From Cynocephalus volans (taxonomy: Eukaryota > Chordata > Mammalia > Dermoptera > Cynocephalidae): a stretch of DNA of 64,000 nt. Positions within the stretch are counted from its first letter, which is position 1; every line of letters begins with the position of its first letter. The notes under the pieces were generated by a model. It did no database searches, was not told the DNA's origin, and was given only the letters and a program-made list of their open reading frames with translations. A program made the translations under genes and the position numbers. The stretch lies in assembly GCF_027409185.1 (NCBI RefSeq), contig NC_084462.1, positions 43,224,679 to 43,288,678 of the forward strand. The letters run 5' to 3'. Below are positions 1 through 10,250 of this stretch, piece after piece.

Positions 1-229
1 TTACATAAGAGTGGTGTAACTGTGCAAGTGTACTCGTACAGTCCTTTGCTCATTACCACTATTGTGTACTTTCGGTAAAAAAGGCAGCAGCTCTGAACTG
101 CTGGCCATGAGAGCTCATGTCAGAATAAAGCATGTCTATCCTGTTATCGGCTGCCAGAATCTTTTTTTCAACTACCTGACTCGTGACCTGCACAGGATGG
201 GGCAGAGGGGTCTGTGATTCAGCCCAACA
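1..229 (+). repeat. 5' LTR of the ERV-L-like provirus, 3' part only
   Basis: Position 1 aligns with 2305 in the 3' LTR, and both copies end in 'aca' (229 and 2533). A polyadenylation signal aataaa lies at 124-129, as at 2428-2433 in the other copy. The upstream part of the LTR lies before the window. Confidence 0.75.
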
Positions 230-231
230 AT

Positions 232-258
232 TGGCATAGTCAGCAGGATTCCAGGCAG
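232..258 (+). other. Candidate primer-binding site, tRNA-Leu-like, degenerate
   Basis: Two bases after the LTR end the sequence begins 'tggcatagtcagcaggattc'. The blocks 'gtcag' and 'ggattc' resemble the complement of a tRNA-Leu 3' end, the primer type reported for ERV-L. The match is imperfect and the assignment is tentative. Confidence 0.35.
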
Positions 259-399
259 GTAAGGGAACCATTAGCCCCTTGAGGAAATGTGGCTACCCCT
301 GAGCATGTGGTACATGGCAGCTGCTTTCCTGTTGACCAGGTTCTGGCTGTTGCTCACTGTACTATGAGTCTACATGGACCAGGTACTCCATGAAGCAGC

Positions 400-1355
400 A
401 TGGCTTCAAGATTTGCAGCAGAAAGCAGAATTGTTCTCAAGGATGAAGTACAGCAACAGGTTACTCCTGCTTTTGACACTGGGGATGATGACGAATCCAA
501 TGGTGAGTTGGGGGAGACTGTGCATCCCCTGGCATCATCTGTTGTGCATCAGAAATTGAAGCATAAACAGCCCATGGGACTGGGCACACAACTGGTAGGC
601 AACCCACAAGTGACCCAATTTACTACTTATGTCCCTTACACTCAAGCTGAGTTGGTTGACTTGGGGAAACAGTTTTGCCAGAAACAAGGTGGACCCCTAC
701 GTGCTTGGCTCCTGTGGTTGTGGGACCTAAGGGTAGATAGTGTGATGCGCTCTGGTGATGAGATCAAAAAGTTAGCCTCTATCACCACGCACCTGTCCCC
801 TGTGGCAGTGGCTACAGAATAGCTGCAGATATGCACAGGGACAGGGCAATCACTCTGATGGAATGGGTGAATGCAGCCATCTGGACCATGTGGACGAATG
901 CCGGAGAACTTCCCCAAACTGTGAGTAGATGGCAAACGTATGCTCAGCTGGTTCAAACAATTCAGGAGCTGGGGATGTGGCAGTCCATGTTTAATGTGAA
1001 CACCTGTGGCCTGAATGATGAATGTTTTACTGGTAGCATGAGAGACATAGTGCTGCAAAATGCTCCATCAACATCCTTTGAGTCATTGATGGCCATACTG
1101 GCCCCATATATTGGTTGTCCTACACATGAAGTGATGAACATGATGGCCAGTCTGGATGAAGCAGAGGAGAGGAGACAAACAAAGGGGGTCCGAAAGCTGG
1201 TGAAGACCAAGTCCCCAAGAAATGCTCAGAGTATTGCCCTGAAGGGACTGAGCAAGACCAGCTGTATGCAGATGTGGCTTGACTTGCTCATGGCAGGGGT
1301 TGACGGCAAGAAAATTGACTGGCAACCAAATGCAGTCCTATTTGCCTTGTGGTAA
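400..1355 (+). pseudogene. Decayed ERV-L-like gag
   Basis: Two long open stretches in different frames make up this gag relic: 400-822 (140 codons) and 831-1355 (174 codons). The first contains 'PYTQAELVDLGKQF', 'WLLWLWDL' and 'KLASITTH'. The second contains 'TLMEWVNAAIW', 'LVQTIQELGM' and 'MRDIVLQNAPS'. These follow the order expected of a capsid region in ERV-L gag. A net single-base shift between about 785 and 820, plus a TAG at 820-822, separates the halves, and a TAA at 1353-1355 ends the second. I see no intact nucleocapsid zinc knuckle downstream. The start at 400 is simply the first in-frame ATG, and the true gag start may lie upstream. It is not expected to make a functional protein. 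Confidence 0.72.
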
Positions 1356-1505
1356 CAATTGCACCCCGAGTGGCATTACACCAAACTTCCAAAAGAGACA
1401 AATGATAAAGTATGCCCAGTAAATCTGAGAGATTTCATGGCTACTTCTGCAGGGGCAGATGGACTGCTCTCTTTTGGCTAGGAAGTAGGCCGAGGTGCTC
1501 ACCTT

Positions 1506-1888
1506 TTGGGGGCAGATGAGGACTGGAGACCTCATGTTGAACTGGCAATACATTGGTCAGAGACAAATGTACAGCATGTGTTAGTGTTGGCGGATAGCAG
1601 CATAGAATGTAGTCTGATGTATGGCAAACCAGGTAAGTTTCCAGGGGCCACAGTGAATGTTGATGCTATGGAGGACATATTATTAAAGGCAAAGCTGTGT
1701 CTTTGCCACTGGGCATAGGACGATTGCCCCCTCATGTATATACTGTGTATGTATCCCCAGTAGCTGAATACATCTTGGGTATAGATGTACTCTGTGGGTT
1801 ACACCTGCAAACAATGGTTGGAGAATTCCAGCTGCAGATACGGACAGTGAAGCCTGTGTTATGGGGACATGCTAAATATGACCCATAG
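1506..1888 (+). pseudogene. Decayed ERV-L-like protease region
   Basis: The frame open at 1506-1718 carries 'VLVLADSSIECSLMYG', where a retropepsin would have its D-S/T-G active-site loop. Here the loop reads D-S-S, so the catalytic motif is altered. A frameshift near 1700 moves the reading to 1697-1888, which contains 'PVAEYILGIDVLCGL'. That corresponds to the conserved G-I/L-D-V/I-L segment near the end of retroviral proteases. A TAG at 1479-1481 lies upstream in the gag-pro frame, and a TAG at 1886-1888 closes the second part. Identification rests on motif order and position between gag and RT. Confidence 0.6.
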
Positions 1889-1918
1889 GTATTACCCAAG
1901 CCATGGCATGTAGTCAAT

Positions 1919-2188
1919 ATGAAACAGTATTGCCTGCCAGGAAGACATGCAGAGATTGGTGCCACTATATTGGAGTTAGAAAAAGTCAGCCTCACTCGTC
2001 CCGCACATAACCCCTTTAATGCCCTGGTATGGCCAGTGAAAAAGCCAGATGGTACCTGGAGGATGACTGTGGACTATCAAGAACTGAACAAAGTAGTGCC
2101 TCCGTTGCATGCTGCTATGGCCTATAGATGTAAGCATCAGCTATCCTTCCTTGCTGATCGAACATCATGGAAGATCTCAGATGTGTAG
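1919..2188 (+). pseudogene. Truncated ERV-L-like reverse transcriptase, N-terminal fingers only
   Basis: The translation contains 'NPFNALVWPVKKPDGTWRM' followed by 'TVDYQELNKVVPPLHAA', the typical start of a retroviral RT domain (fingers region, before the catalytic YxDD palm). Similarity stops near 2112. The next residues (MAYRCKHQLS and onward) do not look like RT, and the palm, thumb, RNase H and integrase are absent. This indicates a large internal deletion before the 3' LTR. It shares its frame with the second part of the protease relic, separated from it by the stop at 1886. Confidence 0.72.
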
Positions 2189-2231
2189 ATTGCATGGTAA
2201 GGGACCCTGAAGGGATGGAGTATGAGGAAAA

Positions 2232-2533
2232 TTGAGTTAGTATAGTCAGACCCCCTCGCTTCATATCTGGCTGGGTATGATTCAGCACATCAATTGTAAA
2301 CAAGTTATATAAGAGTGGTATAACTGTGCGTGTGTGCCCATATACTCCATGGCTCACTGCCACTATTGTATACTTTCAGTAAAAATGGCACCAGCTCTGA
2401 ACTTCTGGCTGGCAGAGCTTGCATCGGAATAAAGCATGTCTATCCTGTTATCAGCCACCAGAATCTTTTTTGCAACTACCTGACTCACAACCTGCACAGG
2501 ATGGGGTAGAGGGGTCTGTAATCCAGCTGGACA
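2232..2533 (+). repeat. 3' LTR of the ERV-L-like provirus
   Basis: 2305-2533 aligns with 1-229. A TATA-like tatataa lies at 2306-2312 and aataaa at 2428-2433. A purine-rich stretch before 2232 could be the polypurine tract, so I place the LTR start at the TG there. That edge is a guess, because the matching part of the 5' LTR lies outside the window. The end at 2533 is supported by both copies. Confidence 0.65.
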
Positions 2534-2580
2534 GCATAGTAGGTGCTCAATAAATGTTAGTCTTGACCTTTGAGTGCTGA
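2534..2580 (+). repeat. L2 3'-end fragment
   Basis: 'catagtaggtgctcaataaa' is the hallmark 3' terminus of L2. The provirus ends directly against it, suggesting insertion into an L2 tail. Confidence 0.6.
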
Positions 2581-3536
2581 GGGGGCCTCCTCATGACTCT
2601 CCAGATCACAGCACATGGACTTTTTCAATGCGTGAGGCCAGCCTGAGGGTCTCCCAACCCATCAGACACGTTGCTTTAAGGACATGATAGTACTCTCCAA
2701 CTACGTGAGAGTCCAGATAGCACTCTCTCCTTCTGATGTGGCCTCGTGAGAGTACCAGAACTGCTTGCTCTTTCCTCCATTGTCTGGGTTCTCACGGCTC
2801 ATCCAGACTTTGTGGGAAGTAGAATGCAATTAGATGGGGGAGGGAAAAAAGCCCTGAGCACTTCTGCAGGGGAGATTTACACAGGTAATAAATCAGCACC
2901 CAACCCTGGCAGAATGAGGAAACCCAGCTGCAAATCAGCACAGCCCTGCAAAACACAAAGAGTCCTCTGTCTCCTATGAAAACTTCTGCTGGTGACATGA
3001 CTGAGGAGGACTTAGGAAGATGAGGGGCAGTGGCCAGACTGCCTGAATTCCAGCACATACGCTGGTCAGGAGCCAATGTAAGGAAGGGAACTATTTCTGG
3101 AAACTGTTTAAGTATAAAAGGAAGTATAAAATGGAAATTCTATTGAGCAACATCCACCATGTTTTCGGGAAAGCAGAAAGGAGAAAGAGGAGAGGGAAGG
3201 GGGCAGAAGCATGTTCTTCCTGTCCATAGTGGCCACTTGTTAAATATTTAAGAATTTTGTGAGCTTGTTGCTAAACTGCTGGTAACTTAAAATCACCATA
3301 GCTGAAGCATCTACACCACAGAAATCAGCAAATCCACAGATCAGGGCTTTGTGATTTTTTTTTTTTTCATAGATCCGATTTCCCAACACACTGCTGGGTA
3401 TCAGGAGGAGAGTAGAAGAGAGACTGTCTAGAATACAGGCAGAGCCCTGGCAGGAAAGCAGCCCTGACACAGAGGGAAAGCAGCAGCAAAAGGCAGTGCA
3501 GCAGCCTTACGAGGTGGCTATTTTTCCCTTAGGGAA
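2581..3536. other. Unclassified sequence
   Basis: No gene or confident repeat seen. It includes a purine-rich stretch around 3170-3210 and a short T run near 3355. Confidence 0.5.
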
Positions 3537-3640
3537 AATTTTCAGATGTGGCCCAGACAGGTTAAGTGACTTGCCCAACATCACACAGCTGGTAAGTGCC
3601 AGAGCTGGAATTTGAACCCAAGTGTTTCTGGTAGTGACAG
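3537..3640 (-). repeat. MIR SINE
   Basis: The MIR core in reverse is clear: 'aggttaagtgacttgcccaa', then 'cacacagctggtaagtg' and 'gctggaatttgaaccca'. Confidence 0.85.
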
Positions 3641-3682
3641 GTTTTTTGTTTTTTGGTTTTTTTGTTTGTTTTGTTGTTCACT
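3641..3682. repeat. T-rich (TTTG)n-like simple repeat
   Basis: A low-complexity T/G run adjoins the MIR. Confidence 0.7.
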
Positions 3683-5384
3683 CTCCCAATAACTGAGTAA
3701 TGAATTAGTTAAATTGAATTACATATTTGAAAGTGTCCTTAAGGTCAGTTCTATAAGCTGCCTAAAAACTTCTGAATCCATGTGTTAGAATCACACCTTG
3801 GTTTTAGCTTGGTTACCAAATAAATGGCTTTGTATTCACAAACCAAGTACACTCTCAAAGGACCCCAATTTGCTATTGTTAAGGATTTTCCATATGACTA
3901 ATTCTGCATGTGTAATCCTGGAAGCCAGTTCTAAAGACTGATTTTGAGAATGCTTTGGTGTTATCTCCAGAGTAATGAGTAACCAACCTCTCAAGGAGGC
4001 CGACTTTATAGAGAAATACTCATTCAGAGGCAAAATTCCTGCTACAGTCACCAAGTCCAGGACAAGGTGATGAGTTTGAAGGGGATGCTGCCATTGGGAG
4101 TCCAAGTCCTGCCGGCTGTCCTGTCACACTCTTTAGAGGACCCCCTGGAAGGTGTCAGGGACGTCAGGGGGAGGGGGAGGCAGGGAGGGCCAAAAACTCA
4201 CGAGGCTCACATTTGTATTTCTTCTGCCAAGGACAGCCACTGGTGTGGACAAGTGTTATTAGGATGACTGCCTTGACTTAGCTACTCAGGATAAATATAA
4301 AATCTTCCTGGTTTTCATAAATACTTCTGAATTTTACAGTAAGAACTCAGTGCTTCATCTGCAATCAAGATTCAAACCTAGTAACCAGTAGTTGGAAGTG
4401 ATGATTCATTCAAACAGCACATTTACTGACTTTGAAATAGACCACAGACCTTTCTGTGCATGTAAAACTCCCTTTCGGATTTCAGCCAGCAAGCCAGCTT
4501 CGTCCTGAATGTCAGCTCGTTCTGGTCCGTGTTCACAGTTCTGTGCTCACAGTGTGTTTACGTTGACTTGTGGAATGGGAGCTCCTTTGGCATTAGCGCC
4601 ACTATCTCTTCTCTTCAGGAGTCTGTGCTTCCGCCGGCCTAATTCTGGACTGCAAATGGTTCTCTCCATTTGCACAGGGCTTTTCTTCTGCAAGGTTTAT
4701 TAGTGCCAATTAGCTCCTTAGAAGGGTATTGCAAAAATACCCACAAAGCAAATTCAGGAGATACCTCCCTTCAAATGGACAGTGTTCAGCCAACATGCTC
4801 TAACACATCCAGAGCAGTGGCATTAACTCCCAGCCTTCAGCACACAGTCCCAGCCGCTTCTGGGAGTACCCCTGCCTTGTGGACACGGTGGGATGGGAAG
4901 CCTGGCTGACACAGCGACGGGGCACCCTCCCATGTGTGAAGGAGATAACTGGCCTGGAATGACCCACTTACTGTGTCTAATCTAACCTGGATAATTGCAT
5001 TCAACTGTCCTATTTACATATTGAAACTATCTCAATAATCTGTAGATACTCATCTCTTCTGGAACGTTTGTGAGTAATCCATCTCGGTATCTCTATGTAA
5101 CTGAGACAAAAAGCTTGGCTCTACCCATGAAAGGATTAGTCACTTATATAAATAAGGATACAAAAGGGCTTGAGGAAATAGATTCTGTGAGACTCAAAAC
5201 GGGATTACTGAGAACTGGAATGTACACCAGGAAAGCACATCATACCACGCACACACGACTCGGTGTCATTCCCCCTGCCCACGCCCCACTCCCCCAGCAC
5301 TGTCCACAATGAACAGTGGTGAGGACTGAGCACAGTGCAATGCCACCAACACCAATGCTGCCAGTTAGCCAGCCTGGGTTCCTC
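3683..5384. other. Unclassified sequence
   Basis: No gene recognised. A short stretch near 4405-4460 resembles a reversed L2 3' end, but weakly. Short open frames show no family resemblance. Confidence 0.45.
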
Positions 5385-6329
5385 TGCAGCATGCTCACTC
5401 GCCCCTTAGTCTGACCTGACTCCCGAGTTAATGCCAGCTCTGCTCACGTGCTGTCCTCAGCCCTCACTTCACGAAGGACTTGCACCTGCTCTCTGACTTC
5501 ATCTGTCACCGTGTGGACAGCCCTCCCTCTCAATGGCCAATCAGGTCCTGACCTCCCCACCACCTGTGACCTCTTCCTCCCCCCCACCTCACCTGCCACT
5601 GCCATGGTCCCACCCCTGCTGTTGCTGATAAAGCCCCATACCTGAGGTCTCCACCCCCAGCAAGCCCTTAGTGTCCCCACAGCTGCAATTCATCCTCCTC
5701 CCCCGTCCTCTCATCTGCTGGCCTCAGCACTTCTCTTCACAACCCTTCTTCATCACTGTGACCTTTAACTCCTTGACCACCCCCGGCATGGCAGGGACTG
5801 AACCCCAACCTTGAATGAACCCACTGTTTTCCTTCTCCGTGTGTTTGTCATTGCCTGAGAAACTCCTCCCCAGGCTGGACTGGCGTCCTCTCAGTCCATC
5901 AGCTGAAGACTCAGGGGCTCTCAACGCTGCTCCGCATCCGGACATGTTCCCATGGGGTTGATTTTTCTGCTCTCCGAGGCAATTTTATGCTCTCTCCCAC
6001 CGCACATCCCACTCTCAGGGGATGTGCCCTTGCCTCTTATTTCAGGTGTGAAAGATGGAAGCCATGCGAAGGGACCTCCCTTCAACCTCCACTATCACAC
6101 GACCTGTGTCCCTGTCTTGTACAATCTCTGCCTGCTCCCATCCTAGGATATGTGTCCAGCTCCGGCTCCCCATCCCTCATCCTCCCTTGGCATCCCACTG
6201 CCACACCCTCTGACCACTCCTGCTCCCCTATCCTGACCTATTGCCTTGCCACCAGATGTCCCCTCAACATGCAACACACTCTAGCACCTTCCCGCCTGAC
6301 ACCAGTCCCTCAACCTCATTCGCTTGGTC
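5385..6329 (+). repeat. Probable L2 remnants, pyrimidine-rich
   Basis: The C/T-rich text, with phrases such as 'tggactggcgtcctctcagt' and repeated 'cctc' blocks, resembles the plus-strand L2 ORF2/3' UTR. It is too diverged to align by eye. Confidence 0.4.
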
Positions 6330-6905
6330 TCATTTCTCTGTCCTCCTCCACGGCAGAATGTCCCCAAGGCTGTCTATGCTGATGACGCCAGCTCTGCACC
6401 TGCATGATCCACATCTCTTCAACTCTTCAATCGGATCCACATCCCCTCGCACCACTGAAAGTGCCCTTATTAGGCTCATCAACATCTCCTTGTTGAGAAA
6501 TCCAGTGGATGCCTCCTTCCCTCCATCATTGCTGACCATGGTTGTCCCCTCCGTCCTTAATTGAGCACCCTCCTCTCTCGGCTTCCTGGGCCTCTTGCCC
6601 ACTGGTTCCCTCCTGCTGTGTCTCCCAGCCATGCAGCAACTGTATTTTCTGACTCCCTTTCCAGCCAGTGCTTAGGATGGCAGTACTGCTGGCTTGGCCC
6701 TGGGCTCTCTCCTCTTCTCCATCTCTCTTTTCAGGGGATTGAATCTGGTCTCGTGGTTTTAAATACCTTCTCTATGCTGAGGACACCAAGAGGCTGTCTC
6801 CAGACCTTGCCCCAGACTCCCATCTTCTTAGACCCAGCTGCCTTCTTGGTGTCCCCACTTGGATGTCTAGGAGGCATCTCAAATGGAATATGACCAAAAT
6901 GGAAC
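6330..6905 (+). repeat. L2 LINE fragment (end of ORF2)
   Basis: 'tatgctgatgacgcc' and 'tatgctgaggacaccaagag' echo the L2 RT segment encoding YADD-type residues. 'cttggatgtctaggaggcat' then 'ctcaaatggaatatgaccaa' match the end of L2 ORF2. Two YADD-like blocks suggest two overlapping or rearranged fragments. The open frames here are transposon remains, not host genes. Confidence 0.6.
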
Positions 6906-7329
6906 TGTTAACCCCCTTTTCCCCTGGGAAAAGCTAAACAAAACACACACATTTATTCTAGAGTCTTCTACAGTCTCTCTCTCAGGCCCGATGCCCAGAG
7001 GACAGCCCGGAGGCTCACCCCCAGCAGCCTGAGTCAGGCTGGTCTCTGGTCCTTTGGCCTTTGATGAGAGAGGTTGACAGGAAAGTCTTTATGGTTCAGT
7101 AAGGTGCTGTGCCCAGCTCTACCCCCAGCCAAGCCTTCAGCACCTCTCTGGTGTTCCAGCCTGCAGCCATCCATCCACTGCAATGCAGATCTGATATCCT
7201 TGCCTGCCTGCTGTGCCTGCAGCCTTCTTTCTCAGCAGCACCCTGTCTCCCTATGGAGAATGCACCTCTCCTCCACCCTTGGTCTCTCTGTCTTAGCTTA
7301 GGGTGGCCCTACCTCACCCCCCAGCTATT
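6906..7329. other. Unclassified sequence
   Basis: No gene or confident repeat seen. Confidence 0.45.
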
Positions 7330-7610
7330 TGACAGTGGGCAGGTGACCTAAGTATGGCCAACCAAATCTATTCCATTTCCTTGGGAACAGGACCCAAGCC
7401 AGGCCAAAAAGACCAAATTCCAGGACTTTGGAGTTTCTGGAAGCATGAAGCTCTCCAGCTGAGAGGGAGCGAGTCCTGGTGAAATTGTTTAAGCCCCTGG
7501 ATCCAGCTGGCCTCAGTTTATGTCTGCACCTTTCAGTTATGGAGAACAATAAGTCACCTCACCTTTGTTTTCACTTAAACCAGTTTGAGTTGGGATTATT
7601 TTACTCACAA
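7330..7610 (+). repeat. LTR-like relic (MLT/ERVL-MaLR type, tentative)
   Basis: The layout 'aggtgacctaagtatggcca' plus a later 'gtttaagcccctggatccag' resembles old MLT1-like LTRs, in which a 'gtgacc...ggccaat' block precedes a 'tttaagccac' block. Diverged, and the family is uncertain. Confidence 0.35.
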
Positions 7611-7629
7611 CCCAAAAATCTCTAATGAA

Positions 7630-7730
7630 TGCATCGATTCATTCATTTATTCACTCACGTGTCCAGCTACTGTGCACTGGGCACTGATCCATCTGCTGGT
7701 GATTTGTCTAAATCAACATTGTGCTCATGT
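7630..7730 (-). repeat. L2 3'-end fragment
   Basis: 'attcattcatttattcact' followed by 'ctactgtgcactgggcactg' is the reversed L2 3' terminus. Confidence 0.55.
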
Positions 7731-8254
7731 CACTGAAACCACAGATGTCTCCGCACCCCACCCCACTGCCTGCCTATGAGATCAAGTCCTGGCATTGGTA
7801 ATTCCATAGCTGGGCCCCATCTGGTATTTCTGCAGAGTCCTATTATATGAGCCCACTACACCAAGGAGGCTAATTCCCTTCAAGTCCCTTCAAAAACCTT
7901 ACTTACTTTACCTTTGACCCTTCTCTGCACACTTTCATTTGATCCATCTTTGAGGTCCATCTCCCCAGCAGGACCCCCTGAGGATTCGTCCGCCTGTTCC
8001 TGGTTCACGCACCGTCCATCCTTCTGCAGATCCTCCTGGCAACAGTCCCACTGGACCCCGCCTCCCTGGTCCCAGTGCGTGTGTCCTGTTTCCCACAGGG
8101 CAACATGAAGGCAGAGCCTGGGTCTCGTGCTCCTCTCATGCCCCTGAGAGCCTGGGGCAGAACTGGACGTGCTCCCAAATGACAAGAACAGATGCTCGCA
8201 CAGCATTTACTCTTTGCCGGGCCTGGTTCTGTCAATCCAGTTGACTCTCATGAC
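7731..8254 (+). repeat. Probable L2 remnants
   Basis: A pyrimidine-rich stretch ('cctttgacccttctctgcac') resembles the plus-strand L2 3' region. It is diverged and edges are uncertain. Confidence 0.35.
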
Positions 8255-8600
8255 AACAGTTGAGAAACATGGTCTTTGACATCAGAAAAATCTGGGTTCA
8301 AATCCCGCTTGTCCACTTGGCAAGGATGACATTAAGGGGTGTTAAGAGCTCAGACTGAGCCAGACTGCCTGGGGCCAAATTCCAGCACTGCCACCTACCA
8401 GCTGTGTCACAACATGTCACATAAGAGGACTGCGTGAGTGAATTCATATAAAGTGCTCAAAACAGCTTCGATAACAGTAAGCACCCAGTTATTGTTAGCT
8501 ATGGTTATTATACCTCCTGGCAGGGCTACTGAAAGAATTAAATGGGCTAATCACCTAAAAATGTTGAGTAGGTGCCTGACAAATATCAGCATCCTTTCTT
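8255..8600 (+). repeat. MIR SINE fragments (two or three)
   Basis: 'tctgggttcaaatcccgct' near 8290 begins one MIR. A second starts near 8340 with 'gctcagactgagccagactg' and runs through 'ccacctaccagctgtgtcac'. A third 3' part is suggested by 'aagaattaaatgggctaat' near 8533. Confidence 0.7.
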
Positions 8601-10084
8601 CCACATTTTTCTGATAAGACAAAGAACGTGTAGAAGGCAGAATCTGCCAGCTCCACCGCCCCGGTGGGCACAGGCCTGCTGGGAAGGGGACTGTCCAAAG
8701 GGCTACTTCCGGGTCTCCTAGGGTGGTAGATTTCATTTTTGCAACACCCCCAAGTCCTCTAATGGGGTGTCTGAAGTTCTTGAGATAAGATCAATTTCAA
8801 TTCACCTTAATGTTGAAACACAATTTTTTTAAGGGTATCTTTTATAAAAAAAAGAAATAGGAAGGAGGAGAAGTGGGAGCAGCTGACAGCAGGGCCATGG
8901 GCTCCCACGAGGACCAAGATGGAGCCCAGAGGACACTCTCTGGCCCCTGATCCTGGAAGCAGAACCGTGGGATAGACCCTTTGCCTTGTGCAGGGAGGGA
9001 AGCTGATTGCTGCCCAGGAAAGATGAGACTTAAACATGCCTGTGCCCCCTGGAATGCCTGCTACCTCCTTCCTCCCAGGCAGGGGCTTTTCTTTCTGCCT
9101 TTTCCAGAGCATTTTTGGGAGGAAGGAGGAAAGTCATTGAGGGCCCCACAGCTGCAGTCTGAAGGCTGGAAGTGGCTGTGAGAAGGTGAGAGGGCAGAGG
9201 GAGGACTCTAGATAGTTTCCCACCTGAAATGGCTGCTCACCGTCTGCTCGAGGGGCTCAGCTCGGGGGCGGCTCAGCATGAGGCCTCTGCAGAGCCCTCC
9301 CCACTGAGTCCACCAGGGCACCAGCCCTGCCCTCTAGGGGGAGGGGAGCCTCACTCCGCACAGCCTTCAAGGGTCCTCATGCATTGCCAGAGCATGGGCG
9401 GTGGCCACCTGAGACCCCAAAGTCAGCCTCACTGCTCCCAGGAGTGGGCTGGGGTGCACCTGCCCCAAAGCCCTCTCCCTGAACACTGACCAGTGCCCTG
9501 TTGGCTGACGGGACAGTCCACGTGGGTCTGTAGGCCAGGATGGCACCTCAGAAGTCACTCATTTCAAGCTCACGCCAGCCGTCCCCAAACTGCCTGCTGT
9601 GGCTTGGGCTGATGTGTCCATCTAAATGGTGATCTAGTCCCTGACCTGGGCCTGTGCTGGGACTTAGTTTCCTCTAGCCCCCTTTGGCCTCTGTCTGCCT
9701 CTCCAGCTGGTGGGGTCCTATCACGCAGCACCCCTGGGCTGGGCCAGCTGAGGACAGAGGCAGACCACCAGGGCAGCCCAGGCCAGCCATGGCAGGTGAG
9801 ACAGGTGGCGTGCGGATGAGGTCTCCCAGGGACAGCTGCATGGCAGGTGAGTCACTCTGGAGGAATCCTCTGGAGTTATAAATAGGCCTCACTGGCAGGG
9901 AAGGTAGGGGGAATGATAAAGGACCATTGTAGGAGCAGCTTCCTGATAGGCAGTTACTAAACCATGAATAATCCCTTGGAGGGAATTCCAGTCTGCAGAC
10001 AGCTCTGAGCCCCTTCATGCCAGGGGCCAGCGCTGTGAAGAGTGCTAGGTGCCCGGGAGCCTGCTGGGGCTGTACCTATATGAT
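8601..10084. other. Unclassified sequence, moderately GC-rich
   Basis: No gene recognised. A small CpG group lies near 9240-9275. Short open frames have no recognisable domains. Confidence 0.45.
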
Positions 10085-10250
10085 AGCATTTAATCAATCA
10101 GCACAACCTACCAGATAAGAATGCATATCCCGATTTAGAGATAGATAAACAGGCCAGGAGAGGTTCCCTGCCCAGACTCCCAGCTCTCCACCACTGAATC
10201 AGTGCAGACACCCAGTTCTGTCTGACAGTGAGGCCTCTGCTCTTTCAGCC
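10085..10250 (-). repeat. MIR SINE
   Basis: 'cccgatttagagatagataa', 'aggccaggagaggttccctg' and 'cccagttctgtctgac' follow the reversed MIR order. Confidence 0.6.

Larger units (their letters stand above)
1..2533 (+). mobile_element. Defective ERV-L-like provirus (5' LTR cut by window edge)
   Basis: A retroviral order is visible: LTR (1-229), a primer-site-like stretch, gag-like reading frames, a protease-like frame, the N-terminal part of reverse transcriptase, then a second LTR (about 2232-2533). The two LTRs align over 229 bases. By hand I count about 40 mismatches, which indicates an old insertion. Gag- and protease-like translations match the ERV-L (class III) pattern, and that class lacks env. 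Most of RT, plus RNase H and integrase, is missing between about 2112 and 2230, so the copy cannot be autonomous. It is broken by frameshifts near 800 and 1700 and by in-frame stops at 1353, 1479 and 1886. The 3' LTR runs straight into an L2 tail at 2534. The 5' target-site duplication lies outside the window and cannot be checked. Confidence 0.8.

Noticed and set aside
400..1355. Domesticated (functional) gag gene
   Set aside because: The frame is broken by a shift and stops, and the number of lesions is roughly what decay would give; no evidence of constraint.
6241..6893. Possible coding exons in the 6 kb open-frame cluster
   Set aside because: The text matches L2 ORF2 phrases and is disrupted.
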